64,000 nucleotides of DNA from CATQHP01 sp965214915. GTDB lineage: Bacteria > Acidobacteriota > Terriglobia > Bryobacterales > UBA6623. Numbering within the stretch: position 1 is the stretch's first letter; each line of letters begins with the position of its first letter. Positions 17,501 to 24,928 of this stretch are shown in pieces. The notes under the pieces are model-generated. The model had not been told where the DNA came from. It worked only from the letters and a program-made list of their open reading frames with translations, and made no database searches. A program made the translations under genes and the position numbers. The stretch is from assembly GCA_965214915.1 (NCBI GenBank), contig CBDCCP010000001.1, forward strand, positions 1,240,001-1,304,000, written 5' to 3'.

Positions 17501-20500
17501 GTGGTGCTCGTCGGCGAGACGGTTGTCGAGCCTGCGGAGGGGGGAGAGACCGTGCCGACGCCGTTGTCGATCCGGGCGCTGACGGCGTTGCTCGAAGTCC
17601 ACTCCAGGGTGGTCGACTGGCCGTTGGTGATGGTGGCGTCCGTAGCGGTCAACACGGCCGTGGGCGGGGCGGTAACGGTGATGGTGACGGAGGCGGCAGC
17701 CTGCGCGCCGTTCGAGTCGGTGACGGTCAGGGTGTAGGTAGTGGTGCTCATCGGCGAGACGCTTGTCGAGCCGCCGGCCGCAGGGCTAACCGTGCCCACG
17801 CCGTTGTCGATCCGGGCGCTGACGGCGTTGGTCGAAGCCCACTCCAGGGTGGTCGATTGGCCGCTGGTGATGGTGGCGTCCGTAGCGGTCAACACAGCCG
17901 TGGGCGGGGCGGTAACGGTAACAGTGACGGAGGCGGCAGCCTGCGCGCCGTTGGCGTCGGTGACGGTCAGGGTGTAGGTAGTGGTGCTCGTCGGCGAGAC
18001 GGTTGTCGAGCCTGCGGAGGGGGGAGAGACCGTGCCGACGCCGTTGTCGATCCGGGCGCTGACGGCGTTGGTCGAAGTCCACTCCAGGGTGGTCGATTGG
18101 CCGCTGGTGATGGTGGCGTCCGTAGCGGTCAGCACAGCCGTGGGCGGGGCGGTAACGGTGATGGTGACGGAGGTAGCGTCATGTTCGCTGTTGGCGTCGA
18201 TGACGGTCAGGATGTATTCGGTGGTCGCGGTCGGGGAGACGGGGACGAGGACCGTGCTTACGACCGAGGGGTCGAGGGCGACCCCCGCGATCTCCAGGTC
18301 GCCCGACCGGATGACCGCGCTGACGGCGTTGGCGGAGGTTCCCTGCAGCGTCGACGACTGGCCGCTGGTGATCGTCGGCGGATCGGCGACGAGCGTGGCC
18401 GCGGGGGCAGGCGTAACCGTAACCGTGGCGGTATCGGCGGCGGTGACGTTGTTGGAGTCGGTGACGGTCAGGGTGTAGGTGGTGGTCATCGTCGGCGAGA
18501 CGCTACGCGAATCGGAAAGCCCAACGCTGCCGATGCCGTTGTCGATTTCGGCGCTGACGGCGTTGGCCGACGACCAGACAAGCTTGGCCGACCGGCCGCT
18601 GGTGATCGTGGCGGGTACGGCGCCCAGGGTGACGGGGGGCGGGGGACGGACCTTGCGAATGCGGTGGTTGCCGCTATCGGCAATGTAGAGGTTGCCTGAC
18701 CCGTCCAGCGCCACGCCTGCGGGGCTGAATAGCTGCGCCTCTGACGGCCAGATGCCGTCCCCGCTGTATCCGTGCCCGCCTGTTCCCGCGACTGTGGAAA
18801 TGTACCCATCGGCGTCCACCTTGCGAATGCGGGAGTTGCCGCTATCGGCAATGTAGAGGTTGCCCGATCCGTCCAGCGCCACGCTGGAGGGGAAATATAG
18901 CCGCGCGTCGACCGCCAAGCCGCCGTCCCCGCTGTATCCGGACCCGCCTGTTCCCGCAACCGTGGAAATGTACCCATCGGCGTCCACCTTGCGGATGCGG
19001 TGGTTGTCGCTATCGGCAATGTAGAGATTGCCCGCCCCGTCCAGCGCTATGCCTTCGGGCTGGGCTAGCTGCGCCTCGATCGCCAAGCCGCCGTCTCCGT
19101 CATCCCCGCTCGTCCCGTCCCCCGCAACCGTGGAAATGTAGCCCGTGGCGGCGTCCACCTTGCGGATACGGTTGTTGTGGGCATCGGCGATGTAGAGATT
19201 GCCCGCTCCGTCCAGCGCCACGCTGTTGGGGCCATTCAACTGCGCTGCGGTCGCCGGGCCGCCGTCCCCGCCCGTCCCGCCCCCCGCGACCGTGGAAATG
19301 TAGCCCGTGGCGGCGTCCACCCTGCGGATGCGGTCGTTGTCGTAATCGGCGATGTAGAGGTTGCCCGATCCGTCCAGCGCCACGCCTGCGGGTCGGCTTA
19401 GCTGCGCTGCGGTCGCCAAGTCGCCGTCCCCGCTGTCCCCGCCATCCCCGTTCGTCCCGTCCCCCGCGACCGTGGAAATGTTGCCCATTACGGCGTCCAC
19501 TTTGCGGATGCGGTTGTTCTCGGTATCGGCAATGTAGAGGTTGCCCGATCCGTCCACAGCCATGTCTTTGGGGAAATCCAGCGACGCTGCGGTCGCCAAG
19601 CCGCCATCGCCGGTTCTCCCTCCTGCGACTGTGGAAATGTTGTCCGTTGCGCTGTCCACTTTGCGGATGCGGTGGTTGTCGCTATCGGCAATGTAGAGGT
19701 TGCCCGCCCCGTCCAGCGCCACGTCATGGGGCAAGCGTAGCTGCGCTGCGGTCGCCAAGCCGCCGTCCCCGCCGAACGATCCCGCCCCGTCACCCGCAAC
19801 TGTGGAAATGTAGCCCGTTGCGGCATCCACCTTGCGAATGCGGTTGTTGAGGTAATCGGCGATGTAGAGGTTGCCCGACCCATCCAGCGCCACGCCTATG
19901 GGGCGGTTTAGCTGCGCCTCGATCGCCGAGCCGCCGTCTCCGTCATCCCCGCTCGTCCCGTCCCCCGCAACCGTGGAAATATACCCATCGGCGTCCACCT
20001 TGCGGATGCGGTGGTTGTCGCTATCGGCAATGTAGAGGTTGCCCGCCCCGTCCAGCGCTATGCCTTCGGGCTGGGCTAGCCGCGCGTCGACCGCCAAGCC
20101 GCCGTCTCCGTCATCTCCGCTCGTCCCGTCACCCGCGACCGTGGAAATGTTCCCCGTGGCGGCGTCCACTTTGCGGATGCGGTAGTTGCCGCTATCGGCA
20201 ATGTAGAGATTGCCTGCCCCGTCCAGCGCCACGCCGGAGGGAAAGTGTAGCTGCGCTGCGGTGGCCAGGCCGCCGTCCCCGCCGAACCTTGGCGCTCCAT
20301 TCCCCGCGACTGTGGAAATGTAGCCCGTGGCGGCGTCCACCCTGCGGATGCGGTGGCTGTGGTTCTCGGCAATGTAAAGGTTGCCCGCCCCGTCCAGCGC
20401 CACGCTGTTGGGGCCATTCAACTGCGCTGCGGTCGCCGGGCCGCCGTCCCCGCCGAACCCTCTCGTCCCGTCACCCGCGACCGTCGAAATGTTGCCCGTG

Positions 20501-20838
20501 GCGGCGTCCACCTTGCGAATGCGGTTGTCGAGAGAATCGGCGATGTAGATGTTGCCCGCGCTGTCCAGCGCCGCGCCCAGGTAGTGGGGTCTGTCTGGGG
20601 TGTTCTGCGCCACGACGCTGTCAAACAGCCAGGTTTGGAGGAAGAATATCCGCGCCGCGGTCGCCAAGCCGCCGTCCCCGATCCCCGTGCTTCCCGCAAC
20701 CGTTTCGATGATCCAGTCGTCCGCGGGCTGCGCCCCGACGGGCGCGGCCGACAGCAGCGCGGCGAGGATTACGAAGATGAGCGGCGAGTGGAGAGTGAAG
20801 GGTGGAGAGCAAGACCGCTGCGCGAAGCGGCTTTCCAT
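14515..20838 (-). CDS. Giant secreted protein: 12 NHL repeats, 12 Ig-like repeats, TIGR03437-type C-terminus
   Basis: The 2107-residue product has an N-terminal signal peptide (hydrophobic LIFVILAALLSAAPVGAQ, about residues 22-39). From about 60 to 730 there are 12 NHL beta-propeller blades with the core ALDGAGNLYIAD..N.RIRKVD and a spacing of about 56 residues. From about 731 to 1708 there are 12 Ig-like/PKD-like repeats of about 80 residues, each with the pattern ITSGQSTTL.W.S.NAVSA and TTTYTLTVTD. A BACON-like strand-rich stretch (about 1735-1810) follows, then a C-terminal domain (1816-2107) starting AVNAAAM and containing SMVALRGENL and IYATGLG. That end is the Solibacter-type domain TIGR03437. 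ATG 20838 is chosen because it places the signal peptide at the N-terminus; the open frame runs to 21021. A binding or surface role is likely; the ligand is unknown. Confidence 0.85.
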   Translation of the reverse strand: MESRFAQRSCSPPFTLHSPLIFVILAALLSAAPVGAQPADDWIIETVAGSTGIGDGGLATAARIFFLQTWLFDSVVAQNTPDRPHYLGAALDSAGNIYIADSLDNRIRKVDAATGNISTVAGDGTRGFGGDGGPATAAQLNGPNSVALDGAGNLYIAENHSHRIRRVDAATGYISTVAGNGAPRFGGDGGLATAAQLHFPSGVALDGAGNLYIADSGNYRIRKVDAATGNISTVAGDGTSGDDGDGGLAVDARLAQPEGIALDGAGNLYIADSDNHRIRKVDADGYISTVAGDGTSGDDGDGGSAIEAQLNRPIGVALDGSGNLYIADYLNNRIRKVDAATGYISTVAGDGAGSFGGDGGLATAAQLRLPHDVALDGAGNLYIADSDNHRIRKVDSATDNISTVAGGRTGDGGLATAASLDFPKDMAVDGSGNLYIADTENNRIRKVDAVMGNISTVAGDGTNGDGGDSGDGDLATAAQLSRPAGVALDGSGNLYIADYDNDRIRRVDAATGYISTVAGGGTGGDGGPATAAQLNGPNSVALDGAGNLYIADAHNNRIRKVDAATGYISTVAGDGTSGDDGDGGLAIEAQLAQPEGIALDGAGNLYIADSDNHRIRKVDADGYISTVAGTGGSGYSGDGGLAVDARLYFPSSVALDGSGNLYIADSGNSRIRKVDADGYISTVAGTGGHGYSGDGIWPSEAQLFSPAGVALDGSGNLYIADSGNHRIRKVRPPPPVTLGAVPATITSGRSAKLVWSSANAVSAEIDNGIGSVGLSDSRSVSPTMTTTYTLTVTDSNNVTAADTATVTVTPAPAATLVADPPTITSGQSSTLQGTSANAVSAVIRSGDLEIAGVALDPSVVSTVLVPVSPTATTEYILTVIDANSEHDATSVTITVTAPPTAVLTATDATITSGQSTTLEWTSTNAVSARIDNGVGTVSPPSAGSTTVSPTSTTTYTLTVTDANGAQAAASVTVTVTAPPTAVLTATDATITSGQSTTLEWASTNAVSARIDNGVGTVSPAAGGSTSVSPMSTTTYTLTVTDSNGAQAAASVTITVTAPPTAVLTATDATITNGQSTTLEWTSSNAVSARIDNGVGTVSPPSAGSTTVSPTSTTTYTLTVTDSNGAQAAASVTITVTAPPTAVLTATDATITSGQSTTLEWTSTNAVSARIDNGVGTVTPAAAGSTSVSPTATTTYTLTVTDANGAQAAATTTVTVTAPPTAALSANPTEIAGGESSTLTWTASNAVSARIDNGVGAVSPAAGGSTSVSPTATTTYTLTVTDANGAVAQAGATVTVTDSGPPPTAALSANPTQITSGQSTTLTWTASNAVSAEIDNGVGAVSPAAGGSTSVSPTATTTYTLTVSAADGRTAQASVTITVTAPPAAVLSADPPTITSGQSSTLRVASSNTVSAVIQPGNLTVSLDPSGAGSVSVSPETTTEYTLTVTDANNAVAIATATITVTAPPTAALSANPAEIAGGESTTLTWTASNAVSARIDNGVGAVSPAAGGSTSVSPTATTTYTLTVTDANGAVAQAGATVTVTDSGPPPTAALSASPTQITSGQSSTLTWTASNAVSARIDNGVGAVSPAAGGSTSVSPTATTTYTLTVSAADGRTAQASVTVTVDDGDPPPAVTLSANPAAIAEGESSTLIWTSTHATSAAIDQGIGPVALSGARQVSPTRTTAYTITVRNSDGMTAAATVSVTVTGPPEEPQLPVVRARTIELSFVLPQDAAPAAQPVVLYAENGAADFRAQPGPNWLAAEPASGSLAEDEETTIAVTVDPAGLPVERRRGLLYIRSGGRITDRVRVVLEVLPPLGPAVHEAVNAAAMSASGEPGLFGPTLLPLAPGSMVALRGENLLDRSFAEDEFIVSGSFPLPANLDGVRVSFDGVAARLFAAGPQRIYAQLPSALVSEALAQGLATATVTVETAAGESYPRRFPIGAHGPGIFTLSGQGTGQAAVVLAGTTVLAAAPGFDGEIQLEQPGEMVDIYTTSRPARAGEIVEIYATGLGAVEPPIADGANSCEPESVCAADFSNVVLRHTVERPQVWIGGVEVADEDILFSGLAPTLAAMNMVVARVPEGIEPSNAAEAIISIGGRTSQPGVTIAVE
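15960..18650. repeat. DNA-level tandem repeats of 240-249 bp encoding Ig-like domains
   Basis: The Ig-like part of the giant gene is repetitive at the nucleotide level. On the plus strand the phrase 'ggtcagggtgtaggtggtgg' or a close variant recurs at intervals of 240-249 bp, with near-identical blocks for example at 17258, 17501, 17741 and 17981. Such low divergence at synonymous positions points to recent unequal crossing-over or gene conversion, so copy number may vary between strains. Confidence 0.8.
18660..20600. repeat. DNA-level tandem repeats of about 168 bp encoding NHL blades
   Basis: The NHL-encoding part carries the plus-strand core 'tcggcaatgtagaggttgcc' at a spacing of 168-171 bp (for example caatgtagag at 18681 and 18849, caat at 19017). 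Twelve copies are present. Several distant copies share longer identical stretches than adjacent ones, which suggests block duplication rather than single-unit growth. Confidence 0.75.
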
Positions 20839-21128
20839 GGCGGATTTCCGGACGCCGTCACGCCGCAGCGCGGCGCTTGGCGCGGACTCCTTTGTCCGTG
20901 GGAAACGAGGCTTGGGAAAAGGGGAAAGAGGAGACTGCCGGGCAGAAAACGCGCTGCCCGCACTCCTTATCGTCGGCGGTTGGCCTTTTCTCATTAACAA
21001 CAGACGTGTCCATAGCGCCAACTGCGGTCAACCGCGTGTCCGCAGCCGCTTGCGCGCGCCTTGCTCTGCTCGCACCGTCCATGAAAAAGATTCGTTGCTT
21101 CGCTGGGTTGCGACGTGGAATCGATTCA

Positions 21129-21157
21129 GTTTAACAAATTTAATAGATTTGTTAAAC
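21129..21157. promoter_or_regulatory. Perfect 11-bp inverted repeat in an AT-rich island (candidate operator)
   Basis: GTTTAACAAAT at 21129-21139 and its exact reverse complement ATTTGTTAAAC at 21147-21157 flank the 7-nt spacer TTAATAG. The site sits in an isolated AT-rich patch (about 21125-21175) in the 467-nt gap between the divergent giant gene (start 20838) and the TfoX-like gene (start 21306). Its size and symmetry suit a dimeric repressor of the TetR/MarR/PadR type. I see no regulator gene next to it, and nothing else in the gap. Confidence 0.6.
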
Positions 21158-21305
21158 GTAAAACGACAATGGAACAATCGCACCCTGTCCGGCAGGGCCG
21201 CTGCACAAGGCCGCTGCGCGGCCGGTGGATAGCCGGGCCGCAGCGCGAAGTTGCCGCCAATCATCGACAGGCGGCCTTTCCGTCGTAGTAGAATTTCGAC
21301 GACCG

Positions 21306-21635
21306 ATGCCCTACGAAGAAGCCCTGGCCGACCGCATCCGGACCCTCCTCAAGCGCCGCAGAGGCGTCGCAGAACGCAAGATGTTCGGCGGCCTCGCCTT
21401 CCTGGTCAACGGTCACATGGCTTGCGGAGTCCAGCAAGGCCGACTCGTCTTGCGGCTCGGCAACAACGGGGCCGCAAGGGCGCTCCGCGAGCCGCATACG
21501 CGCCCCATGGACTTCACCGGCAAGCCGATCAAAAGCATGGTTTACGTCGAACCCGAAGGCTGCGCCGGCGACGAGCAATTATCGTCCTGGGTGAACCGCG
21601 CGCTGAAGTTCGCGCGCTCTCTGCCCCCCAAGTAA
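21306..21635 (+). CDS. TfoX N-terminal-domain protein
   Basis: This 109-residue protein contains only the TfoX/Sxy N-terminal domain. The signatures are RKMFGGLAFLVNGHMACGV (residues 25-43), followed by LVLRLG and a C-terminal helical SWVNRALKFARSLP. In Proteobacteria the full TfoX regulates competence, but stand-alone N-domains are widespread and their role is not settled. ATG 21306 is chosen because MPYEEALADRIR is the usual family start; the longer frame from 21225 adds unrelated sequence. Confidence 0.88.
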   Translation: MPYEEALADRIRTLLKRRRGVAERKMFGGLAFLVNGHMACGVQQGRLVLRLGNNGAARALREPHTRPMDFTGKPIKSMVYVEPEGCAGDEQLSSWVNRALKFARSLPPK

Positions 21636-21694
21636 CCCGCCGTCATCCGCCCGATGCGCCCGGGTCGCTCATGAAAGAATAAGTCTGAACCGCC

Positions 21695-22549
21695 GTGCTC
21701 ACCATCGACACGCATGCCCACGTTTTTTCGCCGGACGAAAAAACCTTTCCGCCGCGCGAAAACCCGTCGCGGCCGCCTGCGGGCAGCGGCTCGCTCGCGC
21801 GCCTGCTCGCTGCAGTCGAGCGCCGCGAAGTCCACGGCGTCACGCTGGTTCAAGTCAGCGGCTTCTACGGTTTCGACAATCGCTACTTGTGCGCCGCCGC
21901 CGAAGCGAATCCCCACTGGACCGCGGGCATTTGCACGCTCGACCCCGAAGACGAACGCTCCCCCCGATTGCTCAAGGCCTACGCCCGCGACTCCAACGTC
22001 CGCGGCCTGCGCAGCGTTCCCGCCGGCGGGAAACGACTCGACCACCCCGGAGTCCGCGCGCTGTGGAAGACCGCCGCCGATGAAGGCATCGTCGTCAACG
22101 TCCTCGGCGGCTACGAGTTGGAAGAGCAGATCGGAACCCTGCTCGCCGCCTTCCCGAACCTCCCGGTTGCCCTCGACCACGGCCTGGGGCTGCGCTCCGG
22201 GGGGCCTAACGAAGAGACTTTGGCGGCGTTGGGCCGCTTGGCCAAGCACGGCAACCTGTACGCCAAACTTTCGTTCATCGCCAACGGCGCCACAGGCTGC
22301 CCCGACGGTTTCCCCTGCAGCGGCTTCTGGGAAACCGTGCTCGAAGTCATCGACATCTTCGGCGCGGAACGCTGCTGCTGGGGTTCGCACTTCCCCACCG
22401 AAAAGTACGCTCCCCAGCTTACCTACGGCCAACATCTGGAAATCTACCGCAGCCGCCTGCCCCTCTCCGTTGAAGCCCGCCGCCGGATACTGGGCGAAAC
22501 CGCAAGGCGGCTCTGGTTCCCCGAGATGGACGCGGGCGCGACCGCATAG
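21695..22549 (+). CDS. Amidohydrolase family 2 (TIM-barrel metal-dependent hydrolase)
   Basis: This 284-residue protein begins with the metal-binding strand TIDTHAHVF (H-x-H, residues 4-10) and contains VALDHGLGL and a late WGSHFPTEKY. These match the amidohydrolase-2 family of 2-pyrone-4,6-dicarboxylate lactonase-like and decarboxylase-like enzymes. Translation starts at GTG 21695. The stop codon directly abuts the miaA start, so the two are probably co-transcribed. The substrate is not inferable. Confidence 0.88.
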   Translation: MLTIDTHAHVFSPDEKTFPPRENPSRPPAGSGSLARLLAAVERREVHGVTLVQVSGFYGFDNRYLCAAAEANPHWTAGICTLDPEDERSPRLLKAYARDSNVRGLRSVPAGGKRLDHPGVRALWKTAADEGIVVNVLGGYELEEQIGTLLAAFPNLPVALDHGLGLRSGGPNEETLAALGRLAKHGNLYAKLSFIANGATGCPDGFPCSGFWETVLEVIDIFGAERCCWGSHFPTEKYAPQLTYGQHLEIYRSRLPLSVEARRRILGETARRLWFPEMDAGATA

Positions 22550-23497
22550 ATGGCCGCGAACCTGCACCCGTTGATTGCCGTCGTAGGCCCGACAGCTTCC
22601 GGCAAGACCGCGTTGGCCCTTGCCTTGGCCGAACGCTTCGCGGCCGAGATCGTCAACTACGACGCCGTGCAGCTTTACCGCGGCTTCGACATCGGCTCGG
22701 CCAAATTGCCGCCCGCGGAGCGCCGCGGCATCCCGCACCATCTGCTCGACGCCGTCGACCCGCAAGCCGTGTTCACCGCGGGAGACTACGCCCGCGAGGC
22801 CCGCGCCGTGCTCGACCGGCTCAGGCGGGCGGACAAGACAGCGATCCTGGTAGGCGGGGCCGGGTTCTACCTTTCGGCTCTGGTCCGCGGCCTTTTTGCC
22901 GGACCGACCCGCGACGCCTCCCTGCGCAAGCGTCTCGAACGGAGCGCGGCCGGCAAACCCGCCGGCTATCTCAGCCGCCTGCTGGCCCGCCTCGACCCCA
23001 AGGCGGCCGCGCGCATCCACCCCAACGACACGCCCAAGCTCATCCGCGCTGTCGAAGTCTCGCTGCGCGCCGGCCGGCCCATGTCCGAGCAATGGCTGGA
23101 AGGCGGCGAATCGCTTGCGGGATACGATTTGCTGACTCTCGGCCTGTCGCCCCCCCGCGAGATGCTGTACGCAAGAATCGACGCGCGCGCCGCTGCGATG
23201 TTCGCGCAAGGACTGCTCGAAGAAGTCGAAGGCTTGCTCGCAAGCGGCGTCGGCCGAGACGCGCGCGCATTCGGTTCCCTCGGCTATGCCCAATGCCTGG
23301 ACTGTCTCGACGGCAAGCTCTCGCCGGTTGAAGCCGTCGCAGCCGCCGCGCAGGCAACCCGCCGCTACGCCAAACGCCAGTTGACATGGTTCCGCCGGCG
23401 CGAGCCGGAAACCCGTTGGTTCGAAGGATTCGGCGACGCTCCCGAAGCAGCGGAGTGGGCTTGCGCAATGGTGCAATCGTGGCTCGAAAAGCGTTAA
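22550..23497 (+). CDS. miaA: tRNA dimethylallyltransferase
   Basis: This 315-residue enzyme transfers the dimethylallyl group of DMAPP to A37 of tRNAs that read UNN codons. The P-loop GPTASGKT is at residues 13-20. The usual SADSxQVYRG segment appears as NYDAVQLYRGFDIGSAK, with variant residues before the QLYRG. Other family segments are PHHLLD, LVGGAGFYLSAL and RRYAKRQLTWFR. The ATG follows the upstream stop without a gap, and the 3' end overlaps the next gene by 19 nt. Confidence 0.95.
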   Translation: MAANLHPLIAVVGPTASGKTALALALAERFAAEIVNYDAVQLYRGFDIGSAKLPPAERRGIPHHLLDAVDPQAVFTAGDYAREARAVLDRLRRADKTAILVGGAGFYLSALVRGLFAGPTRDASLRKRLERSAAGKPAGYLSRLLARLDPKAAARIHPNDTPKLIRAVEVSLRAGRPMSEQWLEGGESLAGYDLLTLGLSPPREMLYARIDARAAAMFAQGLLEEVEGLLASGVGRDARAFGSLGYAQCLDCLDGKLSPVEAVAAAAQATRRYAKRQLTWFRRREPETRWFEGFGDAPEAAEWACAMVQSWLEKR

Positions 23498-24279
23498 TCG
23501 TAGGCTGCGGCTACACGGGAAGCCGCGTTGCCCTGCTGCTGGCCGCAAAAGGCTGGAGCGTAACGGCAACTACCCGGGACCCCGGCCGCCTGCGCGCGCT
23601 CGCCGAACAAGGCGTCTGCGTCGTCGAGTTCGAGGTCGGCCGCGGCGCGCTTCCCGACGCGAAAGACGCGGTCGCATTGCTCTCCGTGCCTACGCTCCGC
23701 AACGGAGACCCGACCCGGCGTCTGGTCGAGGCGTTGGGCCGCGCGCCGAAGCGCGTCGTCTATCTTTCGACGACCGGCGTTTACGGCGATATCGAACGCG
23801 TGGACGCCTCGACGCCGGCCGCCCCGGCCACTGAACGGCAACGCCTGCGCGCACAAGCGGAACAAGCCGTTCTGAACGGCCCTTGGCCCGCGCTGGTTCT
23901 CCGCCCCGCGGCCATTTACGGCCCCGGCCGCGGCGTGCAAGAGGCCATGCGCCGCGGCGAGTTCAAGCTCATGGGCGCAGGCGCAAACTATGTCTCGCGC
24001 ATCCACGTGGACGATCTGGCGCGCATCGCCGCGGCAGCCATCGAAAGCGATCTTACCGGCGCCTACCCGGTGGCCGACGACTCGCCGTGTACGTCGCGCG
24101 AGATTGCCGCATTTTGCGCCGAACTGCTCGGAATTCCCTTGCCTGCATCCGCCGGCCGCGGCGAGCTCTCCGAGACGCGCCGCGCCAATCGCCGCGTGGA
24201 CGGCGGCGAAATCCGCCGCAAGCTGGGGATCGACCTGCTCTACCCCGGTTACCGCGCAGGCATTCCCGCTTCGCTGTAG
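23479..24279 (+). CDS. NAD-dependent epimerase/dehydratase-like protein (extended SDR)
   Basis: This protein of about 266 residues opens with the Rossmann motif ALIVGCGYTGSRVA. It has VVYLSTTGVYGD, LVLRPAAIYGPGRG and RIHVDDLARI, the usual landmarks of YeeZ-like atypical epimerases. The catalytic Tyr-x3-Lys is not preserved as such, so a binding or different catalytic role is possible. GTG 23479 places the Rossmann fold at the N-terminus and overlaps miaA by 19 nt; longer frames upstream are miaA shadow. Confidence 0.85.
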   Translation: MARKALIVGCGYTGSRVALLLAAKGWSVTATTRDPGRLRALAEQGVCVVEFEVGRGALPDAKDAVALLSVPTLRNGDPTRRLVEALGRAPKRVVYLSTTGVYGDIERVDASTPAAPATERQRLRAQAEQAVLNGPWPALVLRPAAIYGPGRGVQEAMRRGEFKLMGAGANYVSRIHVDDLARIAAAAIESDLTGAYPVADDSPCTSREIAAFCAELLGIPLPASAGRGELSETRRANRRVDGGEIRRKLGIDLLYPGYRAGIPASL

Positions 24280-24281
24280 CG

Positions 24282-24926
24282 CTACCAGCCCTGTTCCCGC
24301 AGTTTGTCGACCGACAGGCCGGCCGCCGCCGCGTCGAGCGGCTGCAACAGCCGTTCGACGTGCTTGGCGATCATGTCGCATTCAAGATTCACCCGCGCGC
24401 CGGGCTTGAGCGCGGACAGCGCCGTCTGCCGATAGGTATGGGGGATCACCGCGATGCCGATCGTGTCGCCCTGCAAAGCGGCAATCGTCAGGCTGATGCC
24501 GTCAACCGCGATGCTGCCCTTGAACACAAAGAACTTCAGCAACTCCCTGGGGGCCCGAATCTTCAACAGCCAGTTGCCGCCGCCCGCGGCGTCCAACGCC
24601 ACGAGCTCGCCCGTGCCGTCCACATGCCCCTGCACGAAGTGCCCGCTCAGTCGGCTGGAAGGCAGCAGCGGCCGCTCCAGGTTCACCTTCGAGCCCGCCC
24701 GCAGGCCGCCCAGATTCGTGCGCTGCAGCGTCTCCGGCGACAAGTCCGCCGCAAATGTCTTCGCCTCGAGCTCTACCGCCGTCAGGCAGCAGCCGTTCAC
24801 CGCGATGCTGCCGCCGATTTCCAGATCGTCGAGCGCCTTGTCCGCGCGCACTACGACCCGCGCGCCCGCTGCCTGCCGCCGGACCGCCGCGACGGTTCCC
24901 GTTTCCTCGATGATCCCCGTAAACAT
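24282..24926 (-). CDS. ribE: Riboflavin synthase, alpha subunit
   Basis: This 214-residue enzyme dismutates two molecules of 6,7-dimethyl-8-ribityllumazine to riboflavin. It starts MFTGIIEETG and has two homologous lumazine-binding halves, each with a G-[SH]-x-x-x-[NV]-G-x-x-L motif: GSIAVNGCCLT (about 39-49) and GSIAVDGISLT (about 136-146), with GHFVQGHVDGTG between. It follows ribD by 2 nt on the same strand and forms an ftsY-ribD-ribE cluster. No FMN riboswitch is seen upstream. Confidence 0.95.
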   Translation of the reverse strand: MFTGIIEETGTVAAVRRQAAGARVVVRADKALDDLEIGGSIAVNGCCLTAVELEAKTFAADLSPETLQRTNLGGLRAGSKVNLERPLLPSSRLSGHFVQGHVDGTGELVALDAAGGGNWLLKIRAPRELLKFFVFKGSIAVDGISLTIAALQGDTIGIAVIPHTYRQTALSALKPGARVNLECDMIAKHVERLLQPLDAAAAGLSVDKLREQGW

Positions 24927-24928
24927 GG

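Noticed and set aside
15379..18699. Long plus-strand open frames (about 420 and 570 codons) opposite the Ig-like repeats
   Set aside because: They are antisense to a well-supported repeat protein, have the same repeat period, and give Gly/Arg-rich sequence with no recognisable domain; the high GC content removes stops.
24927..24928. FMN riboswitch upstream of the riboflavin genes
   Set aside because: ribD and ribE follow ftsY with gaps of 9 and 2 nt, leaving no room for an RNA element, and no RFN-like sequence was seen upstream of ftsY.
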